Below are positions 60,530-64,000 of a DNA stretch of 64,000 nucleotides, in pieces. The DNA comes from Congzhengia minquanensis (GTDB lineage Bacteria; Bacillota; Clostridia; UBA1381; UBA9506). Location of the stretch: NCBI RefSeq assembly GCF_014384785.1, contig NZ_JACRSU010000004.1, forward strand, positions 62,001 through 126,000. The letters run 5' to 3'. A model generated the notes under the pieces. The model was not told where the DNA came from and ran no database searches. It was given only the letters and a program-made list of their open reading frames with translations. Numbering within the stretch: the first letter of the stretch is position 1; every line of letters begins with the position of its first letter. Both the position numbers and the translations under genes were made by a program.

Positions 60530-60579
60530 AAAGGCGAACCGTATTATCGGAATTAATTCCGATAATACGGTTCGCCTTT
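60530..60579. terminator. Bidirectional terminator, perfect 50-bp palindrome
   Basis: Twenty-five bases beginning AAAGGCGAACCG are followed directly by their exact reverse complement. It lies between the convergent DUF2752 and PNPOx genes and gives a long hairpin on either strand with short U-tracts. Confidence 0.88.
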
Positions 60580-60595
60580 GTTCATTATAAAATTT

Positions 60596-61057
60596 TTAAA
60601 CCGTTCTTCGTTTGCCTGTTACGGAATCCAACGTGATTTTATACACCGTTAAAATGTTTGTGACAGACTGGTCAAAAGGAAATCCTTCATAGCCACAGTG
60701 AGCAAGAAGAAGCCTGAGCCCGTGCATCATTTCGTCTCCATAAACCTTTTCCGCCGTGCCATAGCCAATGATGCTCTCGTAGACGGTGGTAACGCTTCGC
60801 TCTGTTTCAGCAAAGCCGTGGCAAATGTCTGCTTCCACACAGACCTTATTGCTTTGTGCAATCAGGTCATGCTTTTTCCCCTCCTGTGCGCCGTGTATGT
60901 AAATGACAATTTTTCCGTTCGCCGTTTCATACCCGAAGGACAGCGGAACAACATAGGGGTATTCCTGCCCGAAAAGCCCTAATCGAATGGTGTCGCACCG
61001 GTTTAAAACGTCTGTAATTTCTTCAAATGATTGAATTTCCCGTTGGCTTTTTCGCAT
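60596..61057 (-). CDS. Pyridoxamine 5'-phosphate oxidase family (Nim-like) flavoprotein
   Basis: The 153-residue protein has the split-barrel FMN-binding fold of Nim-type proteins: MRKSQREIQSFEEITDVLNRCDTIRLGLFGQEYPYVVPLSFG in part, IYIHGAQEGKKHDLI and the NKVCVEADICHG segment, ending with ILTVYKITLDSVTGKRR. Nim proteins reduce nitroimidazoles in some anaerobes, but most homologues are general flavoproteins. GGAGA is eight bases before the ATG at 61057. It is the last gene of a four-gene operon, 16 bases after the pentapeptide gene. Confidence 0.87.
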   Translation of the reverse strand: MRKSQREIQSFEEITDVLNRCDTIRLGLFGQEYPYVVPLSFGYETANGKIVIYIHGAQEGKKHDLIAQSNKVCVEADICHGFAETERSVTTVYESIIGYGTAEKVYGDEMMHGLRLLLAHCGYEGFPFDQSVTNILTVYKITLDSVTGKRRTV

Positions 61058-61073
61058 GTTAACTCTCTCCTTT

Positions 61074-61730
61074 TTATAAATCTTCCACAATGACGCCTAA
61101 CAGCCGCGCCAAATCTACCGCCTGCGCCGCGTTTACCTTTGCGCCTTGCAGCTCAAAAGGAGGGCTTGATAAAACCGGCCCGGCAAACTCATTTTTTGCA
61201 AAGTCAACTCCTGCAAGGGGCGTTTTAAAAAAATTTATTTTAATCAGCCTGGAATTTTGAAATTCCGTCTGTTTTAAACTGGATTCGGCAAAAGAGCTTT
61301 CCGTTAGGTCTGTTTCGCGAAACAAAACGTTGGTCAGCTTCGTGCCGCCAAAATCTGCAAACTGAATGTTAGACTGTAAAGCTGCAACATGCTTTAAAAC
61401 AGAACCGTGAAAGTTGGTGCCAATGCATTTGCAGAACTGAAACTGGCAGCGTTCGAAATAGGCGTCTTGCAAATTGCTGTTTGAAAAATTACAGTTTTGA
61501 AATTTGCAGTCGTAAAAGCTTGTCTTCTCAAAGATGCAGCGTTCAAAGGTACAACGTTCAAAAACGGCGCCGCTAACCTCTAATTTAAAAAAGTCTTGTT
61601 CATTCTCTGTTTGATCCGCCACATAAATTCCGGTGATCGGGGATTCCTCTGTCATGCAGCTTGCTGCGGCAGACGCAAAATCTGCAAGCTCTTGTAAAGC
61701 CAATGGAACTTTTGGGTTTAAAATGTTCAT
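61074..61730 (-). CDS. Pentapeptide-repeat protein (Qnr-like)
   Basis: The 218-residue product is mostly a right-handed quadrilateral beta-helix of pentapeptide repeats, A(D/N)Lxx type: VFERCTFERCIFEKTSFYDC, KFQNCNFSNSNLQDAYFERC and after a break LFRETDLTESSFAESSLKQT. Length and a C-terminal helix (VNAAQAVDLARLLGVIV) match Qnr proteins that mimic DNA and shield gyrase from quinolones. Activity is not shown by sequence. GGAGGGA is only four bases before the ATG at 61730. The gene lies 17 bases after the glycosylase gene in a stress-like operon. Confidence 0.85.
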   Translation of the reverse strand: MNILNPKVPLALQELADFASAAASCMTEESPITGIYVADQTENEQDFFKLEVSGAVFERCTFERCIFEKTSFYDCKFQNCNFSNSNLQDAYFERCQFQFCKCIGTNFHGSVLKHVAALQSNIQFADFGGTKLTNVLFRETDLTESSFAESSLKQTEFQNSRLIKINFFKTPLAGVDFAKNEFAGPVLSSPPFELQGAKVNAAQAVDLARLLGVIVEDL

Positions 61731-61747
61731 TGCTCCCTCCAAAGCGT

Positions 61748-62254
61748 TTATTTTATAACAAACCGCCACAGCTTGTTTCGGTATTCCGCCGTGGCATAAT
61801 CTATTCCAATGCGTTTTGTTGCTTTGAACTTCGGCTTTGCGCCGTCGTCTTCAATCCAAATGCGGTTTGAGCTTAAGAAGCTTACACCATTCAGCGAATG
61901 GTCGATTTTCATTGCCCTTGTAAGCCTGCCCGGCCCGTTAAAGCCTTCAACGGCGCGAATTAAAACCGCCTGGGGGAAATCACGCGGTCCTGTAACCACG
62001 TTTAAAAGATTATGGATGCCGTAGCACAAGTAAATATAGGCGATGCCGCCTTCTTCATACAGGACGTTTGTCCGTTTGGTTCTGCCGCTCCTGGCGTGGC
62101 AAGCCGTATCAGATTCTCCGAAATAGGCTTCAGTTTCTGTAATGCGCCCGAACGTCACGCGGCCCTCTTCTGTTTGATGATATAGCACCTTTCCCAACAG
62201 CGCAGGTGCGGCAGTCAGCGCCGTCTGCAAATAAAAATCCTTTAACAGTTTCAT
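61748..62254 (-). CDS. DNA-3-methyladenine glycosylase (AAG/MPG family)
   Basis: This enzyme excises alkylated purines such as 3-methyladenine. The 168-residue product has the AAG fold features VLYHQTEEGRVTFGRITETEAYFG (the catalytic glutamate in TEAY), ARSGRTKRTNVLYEEGGIAYIYLCYG (tyrosines that flip the base) and FNGPGRLTRAMKID. It is somewhat shorter than most homologues (about 190-200 residues), lacking a C-terminal extension. It is 12 bases after the flippase gene and before the pentapeptide gene. Confidence 0.93.
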   Translation of the reverse strand: MKLLKDFYLQTALTAAPALLGKVLYHQTEEGRVTFGRITETEAYFGESDTACHARSGRTKRTNVLYEEGGIAYIYLCYGIHNLLNVVTGPRDFPQAVLIRAVEGFNGPGRLTRAMKIDHSLNGVSFLSSNRIWIEDDGAKPKFKATKRIGIDYATAEYRNKLWRFVIK

Positions 62255-62266
62255 TTTTTCACCACT

Positions 62267-63793
62267 TTATCTGTGTCTGGTTAAAATATTTATCAGCCAC
62301 CGGCGTTCCCCTTTGTTTAGCACAAGAAATATTCCCAAAAACACCGATACAATGGATACAGCGAGGAACATGATAATAAAATTCATCCAGCCGGTTATGT
62401 AAAACAGTTGTTTTATGGCGAAAAACAAAACCGTCATGGTAACAATCAGCAACACAGTTTTAAAAATTGGTTTATAAAATGTGCTCTTTGCAAGCTTTAA
62501 ACACTTTGCCGCAGCTTGGGGCAGGAAGAACACAGACATTAACACATTATACAGCACGCTCGTTCCCACAATGATGAACATGCGGGTGGTCCTATCCTGC
62601 ACCACAGCCATAGAGATGAAAACGGTGATAATGGAAAGGGCAGCAGTAATGAAAAGCCCCAGAGCAGAAGTTTTTACGCGGTTGGTTACGGTGAAGACAT
62701 TCCAAAGATTTTGCGTGGAAAGGGAAAATACAAACGCCGCGCCGGCGACAGCGGAAAGAAGCCACAACAGGTTTGCGTCTTCCGTGGGCGTCCAGAGCCT
62801 GTAAAATGCGTCGCCGAAAACCCCCAGAATGACAATGGGAATTGCGGCGAGAATTCCAAGCAGTTTAATGGAGAAAACACCGTTTTCTGCAATTTTTTTC
62901 ATATCGCCCTTTGCATATTCTTCCGTAATTCGCGGTAAAAATACGCTGGATAGAATAACAAAAACAGAAAAACATGTGTTGGGCATGGCTTTGGAAACAG
63001 ACACCACGCCCATTTCCGACTTTCCTACAAACAGATTCACCAGCACCAGGTCTAATCCGGTGGATAAAATAGTTGCAATTTTTGTCAGGCAGTTCCAGCT
63101 TCCCGAGGCAAACAGGGTTTTTACTGCGCCTTTGTCAAAATATTTTTTTGAAACCGTAAGATTTGGAAGATATTTTTTTGTATAATAAAAATTGGTGATG
63201 AACACATATAGCGTTAAAATACAATAAGAAACGCCGACATAATAGACTTTTGGCGGAAAGAGTGCGTAGCACGCCACCAAAAACAGCGCCCTTAACCCAA
63301 CAGATTCCGCACTGCGAAAGGATTCTTTGTCAATTCTGTTTTTCGCAAACAGGGCAACAGAAAAAGAGGAGCTTTGAACGCTGATTAAAAAGTTGATGAA
63401 CACAAAAGACCACAGCAGCCGCACGTCTGTTAAAATCTCTTTCGAGATGTGCAATAGCTTGTCCAGAAAAATAACAACACCGCCAAAGGGCAGGAGCAAA
63501 ATCAGGCACATGAGAAAATTGACAATCATAACAGAGGAAAAGTATTGGTTCGCTTTTTCTTCGTCCCCCTTGTGCAGACTGATGGCAATAAACCGCAGGG
63601 CCATGGAGTTCAGGGCCACCGTGGCAATTCTTGCGCAGTCTACAAAATCGTTGGCCAGGCCTACGAAGCCATATGCCTCGCTGCCCACATGCTGAATGAT
63701 GTAGGGCGTAAGAAAAAAGCTTATCAGCAGGTTTAATCCCAGACTGAAAGCTTTGGCGGCCATATTTTTTGCAAAGCGTTTGCTCTCTCCCAC
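62267..63793 (-). CDS. Polysaccharide flippase (MOP superfamily, Wzx-like)
   Basis: The 508-residue product has about 12-14 membrane helices. The N-terminal motif NMAAKAFSLGLNLLISFFLTPYIIQHVGSEAYGF is typical of oligosaccharide-lipid flippases (PST/Wzx or MOP superfamily), which move lipid-linked glycans across the membrane. The start is GTG at 63793, eight bases after AAAGGGG. No glycosyltransferase is near it; instead it heads an operon with DNA-repair and drug-resistance-like genes, which is unusual. The substrate is unknown. Confidence 0.88.
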   Translation of the reverse strand: MGESKRFAKNMAAKAFSLGLNLLISFFLTPYIIQHVGSEAYGFVGLANDFVDCARIATVALNSMALRFIAISLHKGDEEKANQYFSSVMIVNFLMCLILLLPFGGVVIFLDKLLHISKEILTDVRLLWSFVFINFLISVQSSSFSVALFAKNRIDKESFRSAESVGLRALFLVACYALFPPKVYYVGVSYCILTLYVFITNFYYTKKYLPNLTVSKKYFDKGAVKTLFASGSWNCLTKIATILSTGLDLVLVNLFVGKSEMGVVSVSKAMPNTCFSVFVILSSVFLPRITEEYAKGDMKKIAENGVFSIKLLGILAAIPIVILGVFGDAFYRLWTPTEDANLLWLLSAVAGAAFVFSLSTQNLWNVFTVTNRVKTSALGLFITAALSIITVFISMAVVQDRTTRMFIIVGTSVLYNVLMSVFFLPQAAAKCLKLAKSTFYKPIFKTVLLIVTMTVLFFAIKQLFYITGWMNFIIMFLAVSIVSVFLGIFLVLNKGERRWLINILTRHR

Positions 63794-63819
63794 AATTCGC
63801 GCCCCTTTCCTATATTATA

Positions 63820-63848
63820 ACTATATCAAATTTTATTTCATTCGTCAA
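63820..63848 (-). promoter_or_regulatory. Promoter of the flippase-led four-gene operon
   Basis: On the minus strand TTGACG (63848-63843), a 17-base spacer and TATAGT (63825-63820), with a second TATAAT just downstream, lie about 30 bases before the GTG start. Confidence 0.75.
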
Positions 63849-63936
63849 GTGTTATAGAAATTGAATAAAATGATGGGCTAAATATATGTTAAATTTGTGC
63901 AATAAGTCAAAATTGATGTCTTTTTTTAAATTACTC

Positions 63937-63965
63937 TTGACTTTATTGCGCTAAAGTGGTAAAGT
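63937..63965 (+). promoter_or_regulatory. Promoter of a gene beyond the right edge
   Basis: TTGACT (63937-63942), a 17-base spacer and TAAAGT (63960-63965), followed by AAGGAG at 63992-63997, show that a plus-strand gene starts just outside the window. Its identity is not visible. Confidence 0.65.
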
Positions 63966-64000
63966 AATAGGTGTTGAGATTAAATTTATGCAAGGAGAAT

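Noticed and set aside
1..64000. CRISPR arrays, transposases, integrases or prophage genes
   Set aside because: No regularly spaced repeats and no such protein motifs were seen on either strand.

Overview
The window looks like a chromosomal segment of an anaerobic, low-to-mid GC Firmicute of the class Clostridia, probably a gut or fermentative lineage. The evidence is the Gram-positive gene order (rpmG-secE-nusG-rplK-rplA; SRP RNA-dnaX-ebfC; darA-holB-ricT), HPr kinase, NfnAB ferredoxin:NADP oxidoreductase, a V-type instead of F-type ATPase operon, strong AGGAGG ribosome binding sites, frequent TTG/GTG starts, and secreted proteins with dockerin-like and copper-amine-oxidase-like stalk domains. 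A more exact placement is not supported. No phage, transposase, integrase, rRNA or CRISPR array was seen.

Layout. 1-4.5 kb (minus): rplA (cut by the window edge), rplK, nusG, secE and rpmG behind one strong promoter, with two leader hairpins that mimic the L1 site of 23S rRNA; then murB and hprK. 4.8-15.1 kb (plus): an ACT-domain/DUF711 pair and a nine-gene V-type ATPase operon. 15.2-22 kb: an intracellular beta-helix protein, an AlkD-like/GNAT pair, tRNA-Glu and tRNA-Met with a duplicated terminator, a lipoprotein, and a Gfo/Idh oxidoreductase plus sugar isomerase pair. 22.2-31.6 kb (plus): nfnA-nfnB, an AAC(6')-like acetyltransferase, a VOC protein, SRP RNA, dnaX, ebfC, a glycosyltransferase, darA, holB and ricT. 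31.6-35.1 kb: an AraC regulator divergent from a probable glycosidase and a DMT transporter, which looks like a small accessory carbohydrate module.

35.2-39.8 kb (minus): an APH/choline-kinase-like protein, galE, a secreted WG-repeat protein and pfkA. 39.9-43.8 kb (plus): tsaC-rimI-tsaD-mltG. 43.8-53 kb (minus): a GH38 alpha-mannosidase, recA, cinA, a small membrane protein, 5-formyl-THF cyclo-ligase, ymdB, a cysteine desulfurase and folT. A tetrahydrofolate riboswitch precedes folT, so folate uptake and 5-formyl-THF recycling may share one folate-sensing transcript.

53.3-59.4 kb (plus): a cell-surface/secretion locus with a cohesin-like plus stalk-domain protein, a dockerin-like protein, a membrane GT2 glycosyltransferase and a two-domain esterase; this is the best candidate for an undescribed system. 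59.5-60.5 kb: an XRE regulator divergent from a TM2-DUF2752 membrane gene pair, with a perfect 14-bp inverted repeat flanking a consensus promoter. 60.6-63.8 kb (minus): a four-gene operon of a flippase, 3-methyladenine glycosylase, Qnr-like pentapeptide protein and Nim-like PNPOx protein. A new plus-strand promoter and ribosome binding site lie at the right edge.
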